A stretch of 64,000 nt of DNA from NCBI GenBank assembly GCA_963971535.1, contig OZ020587.1:156717877-156781876 (forward strand). The letters are read 5' to 3'. This document shows, one piece after another, positions 49,065 through 59,155 of this stretch; the first letter of the stretch is position 1; every line of letters starts with the position of its first letter. The notes under the pieces are model-generated. The model saw nothing but the letters and a program-made list of their open reading frames with translations, ran no database searches and had not been told where the DNA came from. The position numbers and the translations under genes were made by a program. The DNA is from Notolepis coatsorum. Its lineage: Eukaryota; Chordata; Actinopteri; Aulopiformes; Paralepididae.

Positions 49065-49263
49065 GTTCTGCTGATAATGACACAAGCGGTGAACAGTTAG
49101 CTGCTAGCTCCTCTCTCTGCTGCTGGCGAGGTGGTGGTTAAAATGTTCCTCCGGCAGGGGAGGAGGGGCAGTTTCCGTGACAACTAATCAACATCCGGGT
49201 CAGGAGAGGAGGGGTCAAGTCAAACCTGAACAGTATGCTGCCATCTACCGGCTGACTGACGTT
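49065..49263 (-). promoter_or_regulatory. Probable prkra promoter and 5' UTR
   Basis: About 200 bp of unique sequence remain between the start codon and the next LINE. On the minus strand it holds an ETS-like ACCCGGATGTTG, a purine/pyrimidine-rich CCCCTCCTCCCCTGCC block and no TATA box, as for a housekeeping-type promoter. The transcription start is not determinable by eye. Confidence 0.45.
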
Positions 49264-49575
49264 GTTTCAAGTTTCAAGTTTCTTTAATAGTTGTCATACA
49301 GAAGTACAGAATACTTTTATACAAAATGCTTCTTACTGTTACGCTCCAGAGACTGTGCAAGACAAGATAAGTATGAAATAAAATAACATAGTATAGCATG
49401 TAAATTAGAAGTAAAAAAAATTAGGTCACAGTGTTCAGTATAGACATATGTACAATGTTCGATGCAGAATAGACGTAACTGAGTTACCATATAATATACA
49501 ATACTATGCAGTGTACTAATATACAATACTATATAGTGCAAGGCAGAAATGGGATGAGGTGCAATTTAGGTACAA
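49264..49575 (-). mobile_element. LINE 3' tail (same family as 11389-12548)
   Basis: On the minus strand this is the 3' UTR ending TTAAAGAAACTTGAAACTTG, almost identical to 12230-12535 and 30186-30500. It is fused directly to the body of a different LINE at about 49575. Confidence 0.82.
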
Positions 49576-52015
49576 TTTACATGATAAGGTGAATTGTCCT
49601 TTGTTTGAGCCAAATCTGGGTTTAACATGATTTGTGGAGCTCCCTCTGGTGTTGTGATCATGGTATTCACTGACCATTGGGAAGTATTTTGACATGTATA
49701 TGGGTACCTTGGTCGTGTAGTGTATCTTGTAGACCAGGCCCATTGCAAGTTGCTGTACTCTGTCGTCTACTCTAAGCCATCCTAGGTTGTCAGAGTGGGC
49801 AGGGGTGAGGTGGGTTCTAGGAGTAAGGTCAAGCAGTAGTCTGACCAGTTTGTTTTGAGATGTTTGTAATTTTGTTTTTAGCGCCTTTGAGGTGCTTTGG
49901 TACCATGAGGTGCAAGCATAGTCGTAGTACCCTTGAATGAGTGCTCCTGCCAGAGTCTTCAGGGTATTCTTGTTTACCAGTGAGGAGATCCGGTACAAGA
50001 ATCGAGTTTGTTGGTTGACTTTTTTTATTACATTGGATGCCATTTTGTCACAGGAAAGATTTGCCTCTAGGATGGAACCCAGGTAGGTAATATCTTCTTT
50101 CCTTGTGACAATATTGCCACCCACTGTAACTGAGAAGCCGTCGGTCTTGCTGAGTTTGTTATTTGAACCAAAGAGAATGGACTCTGTTTTGCCCATGTGT
50201 AATGATAGTTTGTTATCAGCGAGCCATATGCAGATTTTGCCTAGTTCTGAGCTGATGGTTTTTTCAACCTGTAACTTGTTCTTGTCAGAGACCAACAGGG
50301 CTGAGTCGTCCGCAAACAGGAACAAGTTGCAGTCACAAGCTGACGACATGTCATTTGCATAAATTAGGAACAGTAGCGGACCTAGTATGCTTCCTTGTGG
50401 AACACCACAGCTCACTGTGAGGGGGGGGATAGGGTACCGTTTACCTTCACCATCTGCTCTCTCCCCTCCAGGTAGGATTGCATCCAGCTCACTGATAGAC
50501 TATCAAAACCAATTGCTTTTAGCTTGTCAATCAGAATGGTGTGATTGACAGTGTCGAAGGCCTTTTGTAGGTCCAGCATGACCATGTCGCAGTATTTGCC
50601 TGCGTCCACCTCTTGTTTGATGTGGTCGTTCAAATAGAGAAGGCATATGTGTCAGTGGAGTGGGATGTTCTGAAGCCAGATTGGAATTCGTAGATTAGAT
50701 TTTTTTCCGCGAGGTATTTTTCGACCTGTTCGTATAAAAAATTTTCCATGACTTTTGAGATGGAGGTAAGGATAGAAACAGGGCGGTAGTTGCCTGGGTC
50801 TAATTTACTGCCTTTTTTGTGCAGGGGTGTTACTCTCGCAATTTTGAAGTCCTTGGGGACGTGTCCCTGTTTTATGGAGAGGTTTATTATGTGTGTGATG
50901 ACTGGGGTGATGGCGGCTGCTGAGTCTCTGAGGAATTTGGAGGGGATGTTGTCATGGCCATTGGCCTTGTTAGGTTGGAGGGCGCTCAGTTTTTTGAGTA
51001 CCTCATCTGTTGTTACCATTTCCAGTTTGAAGTCGTCTTTGTGGACCCATAGGTTCTTGTAGTATGCTACTATGTGTTCTACCCCATAATGCCCTGAGTG
51101 GGAGGATAGTTTGTTTACCAGTGTTGTGGCTATGTTTGTGAAGAAACTGTTTAAGTAATTGGCTACATCCAGCTTGTCTGTGATGAGCATGTTGTCCGTC
51201 TTTATGTTTATGTTTGAGAATCTGGTTTTAAGTTTTTTACTGCAGCCTAGTTGGTTATTGAGTAATTTCCAAAGTTCACATGGTTTGTTTTTGTTTTCCT
51301 CAGTTTTGTCATTGATGAATCTTTTTTTGCTGTTTTGATCATGGAGTTTACGTCATTTCTTAGTCTGTTTCTTTCCAGTTTGAGTTCAGTCACGTGGGCT
51401 TGGAGTTCACTGCTCGTGCTTTTGGTAAGCTTTGACTGACTTTTACGAAACTCAGAGCATTTTTTGTCTCTGGTTTTCATAGCAGTCAGTATTTCAGTGT
51501 GCATCCACGGCTCAGCGCGATTTTTTACCCTGGTGGTTCTTAGTTGTCCATGTTGTTTAGTATTGTTGAAAATTTGGTTTTGAAACCAAGCCATGTTTCT
51601 TCAACCAGTGTACCATTGAGCTCATCTGACCAGTCCAGACTCTCCAGTTCAAGGTTAAAGGCCTCGCTAGAGTAGGTTTTGAGGTCTCTAGATGTGACTG
51701 TTTTGTGACAGCCAGCCTTTTGTTTTAGCTTTTTGCGGGTACAGAATATCATATAATGATCACTTAACCCGCATGCTATAACCCCTTTATTGGAGATCTT
51801 GGACTTGTCAGAGGTCAGGATGAGGTCAATGGTAGTCTGAGTTGACTCACATACACGTGTGGGTTGAGTGATTAGCTGGCTGAGGCCGTGCAGATCACAA
51901 AACCTATTGAAGGATTTTGTTGCATATCCGCGTTCCAATCCCCAATAAGAATCTTTTCTGCATCCTCAGCTCCAGCTAAGCACGCATCCAACACATCATA
52001 AAAGCCATTTTGGCT
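49576..52015 (-). mobile_element. LINE body with endonuclease end and RT, decayed
   Basis: On the minus strand the order is the APE endonuclease C-terminal half, connector, RT and post-RT domain. The usual 3' end is missing; a tail from another family follows. The 5' part of the element is absent beyond about 52015. Multiple frameshifts are present. Confidence 0.85.
49576..52015 (-). pseudogene. LINE ORF2 remnant
   Basis: Segments in order: ILIGDWNADM near 51940, CGLSDHYMIFC near 51770, connector to 51247, RT fingers (GNYRPVSILTSISKVMENFL) near 50740, palm (VMLDLQKAFDTVNHTILIDK) near 50560, CGVPQGSILGPLLFLIYAND at about 50400, catalytic LFADDSALLV at about 50315, and the post-RT domain to HDHNTRGSSTN at 49650. 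Frame changes occur near 51920, 51560, 51240, 50640 and 50415. Confidence 0.87.
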
Positions 52016-52891
52016 TTAGTTCTGTAGTTCTGTTCAGTTCAATAACATCATTATTATTATTATTATTATTATTCAGTTATCAGGCATGTGTTTAGGTTGT
52101 CAATTACTAATGGTTTGATTAGGTATTGTGTTTGTAAATAGCTGTTTAAATTTTTTTTTTATGGCATTTTACAATACAGAACTTTGAAGGCGTTTTCCCA
52201 AAAATGAGTTATGCGTTTTTCTTACACGCAAGGGTAGACATGTACCATTCCATAGCACCTACACACACCATACTTTCCACATCTCTACCTATATATACCC
52301 TGCATCTTTTTACAGAGGGGTTTGTTGATATATCATTCATAGCCTGATTTATAGTACATTTAGACCAAAAAACATGGCGAAAATAGATTTTTCATGACTA
52401 GTCAGCATTTCCTGATTCATGGGATGATAAAAAGACATATCCACAATCCCTTCTGTAAAAAGTTCACTGTGTTATGTGTCAACATAATGAAACCATTAAA
52501 AAAAATCTGGCATCATCCAATGTTGGTATTTATACCAAAACGTCATATGCAAATTAGTGCATATTTAATGAGGTAATGCCTATTTTGCATATATAAACAT
52601 AAGATCTCAGAAAACTTGCAATACATTTTTTCTAAGTTGTTATGTACATAACAAACTGGGAAAGTTTCATAGTGATATCTATTCAAATATTTCTTTTGCC
52701 TATTCACCTGGGGTGTCTCAAGTCCGAAATGTACTTGTGCAAATAAAGGCCTATTAAAAAATAAATAAAACCGACAAGAGATTTGGACAATTATTATGAT
52801 TTAATAACTTAAACACAGTGTGTGTGTGCATTTGTGTGTGTGGGGTATATACTGTATGATCAGTCCTCCAGCTCATCTTCCTCATCTCCCC
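52016..52891. other. Unassigned AT-rich sequence
   Basis: No gene. A ATT microsatellite sits at 52050-52070 and a TG-rich tract at 52815-52845. I do not recognise the remainder. Confidence 0.4.
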
Positions 52892-52900
52892 ATCAGCACC

Positions 52901-53040
52901 GCGTCTATACTTTCCGTAGCCGCATTTCTGCAGACCCCTCTCTGATTGGTTGAGCTCATTTCTGCAGACCCCTCTCTGATTGGTTGAGCGAAGCCCCTCT
53001 CTGATTGGTTGAGCGAAGCCCCTCTGATTGGTTTAGCTCG
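52901..53040. repeat. Left terminal inverted repeat with CCAAT-type repeats
   Basis: Contains four copies of CTCTGATTGGTT (reverse-complement CCAAT boxes). The first 105 bp or so pair with 59013-59117 in reverse; the further copies are extra on this side. Confidence 0.8.
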
Positions 53041-53633
53041 TCACGCGGCAAAAGGCGAGCGTAATGTTATCATATCAAGAAGATAAAAATAAATGTACTA
53101 CCAGATTCGCGTATAACGTTATTTCGCGTGACAACACAGCCAGCTGTCAGAAACTGTACATTGTAACGTTATATAACATAACGTTATATGTTATTTCGCG
53201 TTTTATTCATAACATTATGCACATTGTAACGTTATATAACATAATGTTATGTTATTTCGCGTTCATCTCATGCACCTTGTTGTGTATCCTGTTTCTTTTT
53301 CCTCATTATTATATTCAGAGTTAATTATATTGTTTACACTGTCTTTCTTCTATTATAACCCTGCCCATTTGATGTTCCCAAATCATATTCAGAAAGTATC
53401 ACAGAGACTTCTATTGACCAAGGAATTAGTTATTATTAGTAAGACACAACATTTCAATCAAACATGTGTTTCATCATACCAACTGATCCTGGTGTGACAA
53501 TACCTAACATTTAGATTAACCCAGTTAATGCCTTAACTAGACAGTTACAATGTAACATTTAGATTAACACAGTTAATGCCTAACTAGATAGTTAGAAGAA
53601 AGCAGGAAGCTGGACCAGCACTCTCAGATTCAA
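53041..53633. other. Interior with palindromic GTTATATAAC repeats
   Basis: From 53110 to 53275 there are repeated self-complementary segments (GTAACGTTATATAACATAAC, TTATTTCGCGTT). No gene. Confidence 0.45.
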
Positions 53634-53943
53634 AGTTCTGTATCGTATGGCTCCGCTCGTCGTCACTACTGCACTGTACCTCGCTCGTGCACGCGCACTG
53701 AATAAAAAATTGCACAATGTACCTTTACATCCCAACATCCGTCTGACCACACCCCTATCAGCTTACCTTCATAAGCAGGTGTGTGGCCACCTACTCGCCT
53801 CCTTCTTCGCTTTCACCACAAGGAAGTGCCTTCGGTAGATCCCCACTTGACGAGGTTGCTAGTTGAAGAAAGTTGAGACGAGTTTACATTGTGCTTATTT
53901 TTTTCTTCTCTCATAAATATTCAAGAGAAAAATCTAAGTCATA

Positions 53944-55521
53944 ATGTCTACTTCGGAGAGTCGTAGAACCACTCTTCACCAGCGGTTCTCCATTCCCGCC
54001 TCCGTCGTGCGTTCTGGTGCGGGGCTGTTGCCGCGTTCGTGGTCGGCAGCCACGCCCGGTAGGCATCCGATGGGTAGTGCACCGGTGCCGTCGACTCTGG
54101 GATGGCCTGGTCCTGGCTCTGGTTCCGGGGAATCGTCCGTTGTTGAACGGCCGGTTCTGTTGGTTCCGGAGGATTTGAGATGCAAGCTTTTTGCGTCTGC
54201 TCGGTCCCGTCGCAAGATGGTGTCCTGCAGACGTGAACGGCCTGGGTTTGGGGAATTGCTGGAGACCAGCGAGGATGCGTCGGTCTCTAGCTGTCCAATG
54301 GAAACAGAGGATTGCATGGTAGAGGCGGACGGGTTATTGTTTGAAGGCCCAGTAGAGATGAATATCCCACCCGTCCAGGTAACACTCCTTGGGGCGCCTT
54401 GTTCGAGGATGTCGGGGAAACCCCTCGGCCTCTTCAGCAGGATGCCCTACTATCAGCCACATCAGACTGTGGCTCCTTAAACAGTCGCAGCCTGCTGCAT
54501 GTGAGGGATGCGGGTTCGGTGGAGGAAAGTCTGCAGGGGGAACTGCTTTCCCCGCTGCCGCAGCCACTGCCTGCTCCTGTCCCCGATGATTTAATAGGTA
54601 ATCTCTGGCAGCGTCGCCCGGTGAGAGGGGTGGATGTTGTTTACCCATTTTTCCCCTCAATGGGGGCCACATGTTCGTCGGGGCCAGTTGGTGTCCCACA
54701 TCATGGGCCTCACTCCCGCCTACGTACCAGTTACGCGGGTGGTGGGTTTGGTTGAAGTTATGAGAGAGGGTGTGCCACGGCTTGATAGGCCGATGGCCGC
54801 TCTCCTCTGTCCGGATGTGGTGTGGGAGCCGTTATGCAAGCCGGTTCTCCAAGGAAGATCGGCTAGGCGGTTGGCGTATTGGAGTGACCAGTCATTCATC
54901 GCGGGTACACAATCGCTGGCTGCTGTGTCTAACATCGCACAGCTGGCTAGATTTGTATCCGGGATAATGACGGGCGTCACGGAGCGGTCGGAGGTACAAC
55001 ATGATCAGCTCACCCAGGCGGCAGGAGCTGTCCTGCATCTGACCCAGGTGTAGGCCATAGCCTCTGGGAAAGTGCGAGCCCTGGCTACTCTGATCCAGCA
55101 CCACCTTTGGCTGGAGCAGGCCCGTGTGCCGGAGAAGAAGAGGTCTCCTCTTCTGACGGCCACCCTCTCCGATGCTGGACTGTTCGGGAAGGCCCTGCAG
55201 CTGATGACCTCAACATGCAGAGAGATGGCAGAGGAGAGATCCGTGCTCCAACCCCATTTTCCACCTCCCGTCATCGCCGGTGGAGTCAGAAGGCTTCCGC
55301 GTCGTCGAGGTTCCTCCGCCGTGGCTGCCAATGCCTCCATCGCCACTGCTGGCCCGTCGACGAAGGCCAAGAGGAGAGACGGTGCTGCTGCTGTAGCCGG
55401 CCCATCTACGACCGGAGGTGACGGTAGGGATCGACGAGACCAGCAACCGATTGCCTACCGTCCCTCCGGGGCTTCTCGGGGTGGCAAAGCCCGAGCGGCT
55501 CAAGGCAGCAGACGCCGCTAG
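53944..55521 (+). pseudogene. gag-like ORF of the DIRS-like element
   Basis: Starts MSTSESRRTTLHQRFS, Pro/Ser/Gly-rich. The frame changes near 54400 and again near 54700, and TAG interrupts at 55051-55053. The last part contains a helical stretch (RALATLIQHHLWLEQARVPE, then SDAGLFGKALQLM) and a basic, Arg/Gly-rich C-terminus (GGKARAAQGSRRR) that could bind nucleic acid. It resembles gag-type proteins of retroelements in layout. I do not recognise a specific domain with certainty. Confidence 0.45.
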
Positions 55522-57265
55522 ACAGTGACTTTTTTCCCCATGCGGTCCCCACTGTTTACCCCTCCCCGGCCCTCTCATATTATTTGTTGATTAAATAAAA
55601 AGTCTGTCCCGGGGACTGTATTTTTTGGTTAAACAAACTGTGTGTTTCTTCACCAAAATATGATGAGGTTGAAAAGTGTGAATCTACATTGGTATACATT
55701 GATGGATGAGTTACGTTCGTGTTATGAGATTAAAGCAAGGTCTGCAGCATTCACTCGGTTATAGAAGGGTTTCTATCTCGGCCTGACGCTCCACATGCAG
55801 GTAGAAGCTGGTTGTATGGTCTGTTGCTTACACACGAAGTAATGTTGAACTACAACACTGTTGTGTTAGTTGCAGTAATGCTCGTATACACACGTTCCAC
55901 GGCCTAGCCGTTATACTCTCTATCAGTGTTTTTCTATGTACAACATGGAATGCGGGTGTAGGATTCACACACGCACACGACTTGGTTTTGTTGTAAACCA
56001 TGTTCACATTCTGTGGGTAGCATGCATTGTATTAGCTTGCGCTATTCATTGGCATTCTACCAAAGGTTTTCATATGCTACAGTTGTTATTGTGTGCAGGG
56101 GGAAGGGTTTTGTGAGGGGGTGCCGAATAAACCCATCCTTCCCACTTGATTGGTCAAATGGGTTTTCTCATCTCCTGTTGGGCCAGTCAGGGCCAAGCCG
56201 TTAAACGCCTTGGCTGGGGGGGGGGGGGGGGGGAAGGGTTGTCCTGACTATGCTCCTATTACAAACAGGAGTTGTGTGTGGGGTTTCCCCCCGTCATAGC
56301 GTACGATACGTTGCTATGACGATGGCTTCCGTGAGTTAGATCTTTACGTAAGGTCTGTTGTGTCAAAGTGTCGAGTTAGAGCGTAGGACTTACGAGTCCG
56401 CTACGCTCGATTTTATGTGTAACTTGAGTCAGTTGGTCACGTGACTCGCAGTTGCCATGGCTTTTTTCATTCTACGACTCACGTGGGAGGGCTTTCTGGG
56501 GAATTTCGGTCTAAATCCTCTGTGGAAGGGGTGACTGGATGTAAAAATATAAACAGTTTTTACCCTTGGCTGTGTAGACTGGGATTCATACTGTTGGTGC
56601 TTCCTTCTTTTTTATTAAAAAGAGTTGGAGTTTAGGAAGCACCACACCCCTCTTGTCGTTCCCCTGGGCGCCTTGGGGATTCACTGAAAGGTCTAAATAG
56701 CCTGTTCATTGATGTGGTTGTGTCCCGACGGACGTTAAGTGCTAGCTCGGGGTGTTCTGTTGAAGATCAGGCGGGTGACTAGCACGCCTTGGTTGCTTAT
56801 GGTTAAAACAGCGTTTTTATAAAGCAACTGGGATGGAGGTTTTTTCCTCTTCCGACGACCTGTATTGGTTATCGACGGATTCTCGTTCATATCTGGGGGA
56901 TGATGACGGAATGGATCTGAACATATGTAGAGGGGTCTCACGCCCTTGGGGTGGGCTACCAGGCGCGGTTCGCACCGACCGTCTGGGTGGCGCCTTCTTT
57001 TCATGTTTTAAGATCAACACGCATATCTGCCCCTTTTCCTGGAGTAGGCATATCGGCGTGGTTAGGGCACGGGACTGGTTCTGGTCACGCTGGTCCAGGT
57101 CAGTTAAACCCGTTGTCCGCCGGGGATGCAGATCTGCTGTTCTGGTACCCTGAGGGACTTGTGCTTTTTTCGGGGGGAAAAATGCCAGGTCGGTCCGGGT
57201 GTCGCAGGGTTAGGCGCTATGGAGACCCTTGTTGGGTACGTATTGTACTCTGCACTGTCGTAATG
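55522..57265 (+). other. Non-coding interior of the DIRS-like element
   Basis: No long ORF consistent with RT or recombinase. 56830-57140 is the segment best conserved with copy 2 (57067-57125 against about 31415-31470 reversed). A run of about 20 G lies at 56214-56233. Confidence 0.5.
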
Positions 57266-57385
57266 GCTTATGGCCATGCCAACCTGTACACGCCCGATCT
57301 CGTTCGATCTCGGCCGCTACGCTGGTTTGGTCCTGGTTAGTACTTGGTTGGGAGACCGCCTGGGAATACCAAGGGCGGTGTGCTT
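57266..57385 (+). pseudogene. 5S rRNA-like sequence, 120 nt
   Basis: By hand alignment about 98 of 120 positions match the vertebrate 5S rRNA sequence as I recall it, from GCTTATGGCCATGCC to GGTGTGCTT. The TFIIIA C-box region is almost perfect (GGTTAGTACTTGG, TGGGAGACCGCCTGGGAATA), but the A-box side carries several changes and no T-run terminator follows. The homologous position in copy 2 of the host element lacks the insert, so it is a discrete insertion. Confidence 0.85.
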
Positions 57386-58563
57386 GGGGCTGGTTCTCCA
57401 TTCTTTTCGCTCCTCTCACGCGTAGCGTGGAGGGGGCCGTTGGGGTGGTCTTGGACCTCCTCTGGTAACTTTGTGCTTCCCGTGCCGCCGGGCCCGGTCC
57501 GAAGTAATGTTCGTCGACCTGTAGGCCTGGAATAACCCCTTTTTTGAAAAACTGCAACACTTGTACTGCGGTATGATACCCGCAGGTGTGTTTTGGAGTT
57601 TTTCCTGAGGGGTTATAGGAACAACCACCGCATAGGGTAATGACATGGTGGTTGGTTCCCTGGTGTGTTGGAGCAGTGTCAACTCCCGGGTTGTCCGGTT
57701 GAGTGTGCCCCTGCACGTTCATGACGTCTGCCAATCATGTCAGCCTTCTCTGCCTCAACCCCTCTGGGTGGGGTTTTTTAAAGGAGGCTTTGTCATGGTG
57801 ATCAACAACGCCAGCATACGCCCCTTCCGCCGGGGCGGCTGTTTTCAGCTGACTCCTTTGGCGCCTGTCTCGTCCGCAGTGCTCCAGGCTCGGGTTACAG
57901 CCTGTTGCCTGGTTTCCCCGGTACGCTGCCTGCTTCCGTTGGTTAACCTTTGAGTGTTTACGGCCGTGCTGACTGCCTGTTCTGCAGGGTCAGTATGCCA
58001 GGCGGTGTGCTATTGGGGGGAAAGGGCCCGCTCTTGGAGGGGCCTGATCCGAATACGCTGGCGATGTGGGGGGCGGTGTCACTAAGTGACCGCCTGGTGG
58101 GGTCATGATGCCTGGCGTCATTGACCTCTCCGGGCCCCCGTTTTCCAGGGGATCCAGTCCCTTCGGTGGGTCTGGGTGTTCCTTCGCGCTCCGCTGCTAC
58201 GGCCTTGCCATGGGGTTGGGTTTGCTCTTGACCCCGTGATTCTGGGGGCAGTAACGAGGTTGTTCCTTCCGTTCATTCCCGGCTGGCATGCGGGTTGTGC
58301 GTGTGTGTAGTCGTGGGGTCAAGCCACGGTCTGCTCACCCTGTGCGTTGAGCTGCTTGAGTGCCTCTTCGCACGGTCGGGTCCGTCGCCCTCCCGGGAAC
58401 CTCCAATAGGGGGGGTGCCCTCCATTAGGGGGGGTTGGGGGGGCTCGGTCGTCCCCGATCTGATGGTTGCGGGGGGCCTCAGCGGGGTACATTTGTCGGG
58501 CGATGGCTCTCGCTCGGCCTCCCTTGTGCAGTAGTGACGCCGAGCGGAGCCATACGATACAGA
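57386..58563 (+). other. 3' part of the DIRS-like element
   Basis: GC-rich, no convincing ORF on either strand. It ends with GCAGTAGTGACGCCGAGCGG and the inverted terminus. Confidence 0.45.
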
Positions 58564-59012
58564 ACGTTAGGTTATGGCTATAACCAAGTTCTGTGAGTAT
58601 TGGTGACGCTCGGCGTCAGACGCCGCTGCTGCCCTTGATCTCACCTTGTGGTGAAAGCTTGGGAAGGAGGCGAGTAGGTGGCCACACACCTGCTTATGAA
58701 GGTAAGCTGATAGGGGTGTGGTCAGACGGATTTGGGATGTAAAGGTACATTGTGGACGAGCGATGTACAGTGCAGTAGTGACGCCGAGCGTCACCAATAC
58801 TCACAGAACTTGGTTATAGCCATAACCTAACGTTCTATTTCATTATGGCTTTCGCTCAGCATCAGTTGCATAATATCTCGCTTCAGTGGATATGCACTGA
58901 ATAAATTTCAAAATGTACCTTTACATACCAACATCCCTCTCGTCTGACCACAACCCCATCTGCTGCCTACATAAGCAGGGGTGGGGCCACACACTCATCT
59001 CCTTCTAAAATT
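58564..59012. repeat. Inverted and forward copies of the DIRS-like left end
   Basis: GGTTATGGCTATAACC palindromes at 58573 and, reversed, at 58810 bracket an inverted copy of the left-end leader (58620-58780; GTGTGGCCACC at 53780 appears reversed near 58680). 58870-59012 is a forward, more diverged copy. Confidence 0.7.
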
Positions 59013-59117
59013 TCATCCACAAGGAACCGCTCAACCAATCAGAGAGGGGTCTGCAGAAATGGGCTCAACCAATCAGAGAGGGGTCTGCAGAAATGCGGCT
59101 ACGGAAAGTATAGACGC
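59013..59117. repeat. Right terminal inverted repeat
   Basis: About 105 bp ending GCTACGGAAAGTATAGACGC, the mirror of 52901-53005, with two AACCAATCAGAGAGGGGTCT copies. Confidence 0.8.
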
Positions 59118-59155
59118 ATCAGCACCAGCTCATCTTTCTCATCTCCCCTCTCTCT

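Larger units (their letters stand above)
53634..58563 (+). mobile_element. DIRS-like element, copy 1 (tentative)
   Basis: The left end TTCTGTATCGTATGGCTCCG and the right end are inverted. A further inverted copy of the left 200 bp lies at 58600-58800, followed by a forward, more diverged copy at 58870-59020; inverted ends plus internal complementary copies are a DIRS trait. A gag-like region (53944-55521) follows a TATA-poor leader. No RT, RNase H or tyrosine recombinase is recognisable, so the copy is non-autonomous. A homologous copy lies at 31040-34345. Confidence 0.5.
52901..59117. mobile_element. 6.2-kb element with long inverted termini and 9-bp duplication
   Basis: Left terminus GCGTCTATACTTTCCGTAGC, followed by repeated CCCCTCTCTGATTGGTTGAG, is mirrored by the right terminus for about 105 bp. 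ATCAGCACC occurs on both sides (52892-52900 and 59118-59126). A 9-bp duplication with long inverted termini suggests a Mutator-like element, but no transposase is visible, so the class is open. It encloses the DIRS-like element 53634-58563 and its inverted end repeats. Confidence 0.65.

Noticed and set aside
45137-48452. CRISPR-like regularly repeated array
   Set aside because: The repeats are contiguous minisatellite units without unique spacers, in a vertebrate genome, and no cas genes are present.
54334-55578. Minus-strand frames opposite the gag-like region
   Set aside because: GC-rich antisense shadows with no start context or domain; the plus-strand frame is shared in position with the homologous copy.
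57266-57385. Functional 5S rRNA gene
   Set aside because: Multiple substitutions in the 5' half and A-box side, no T-run terminator after 57385, and an isolated location inside a transposon.
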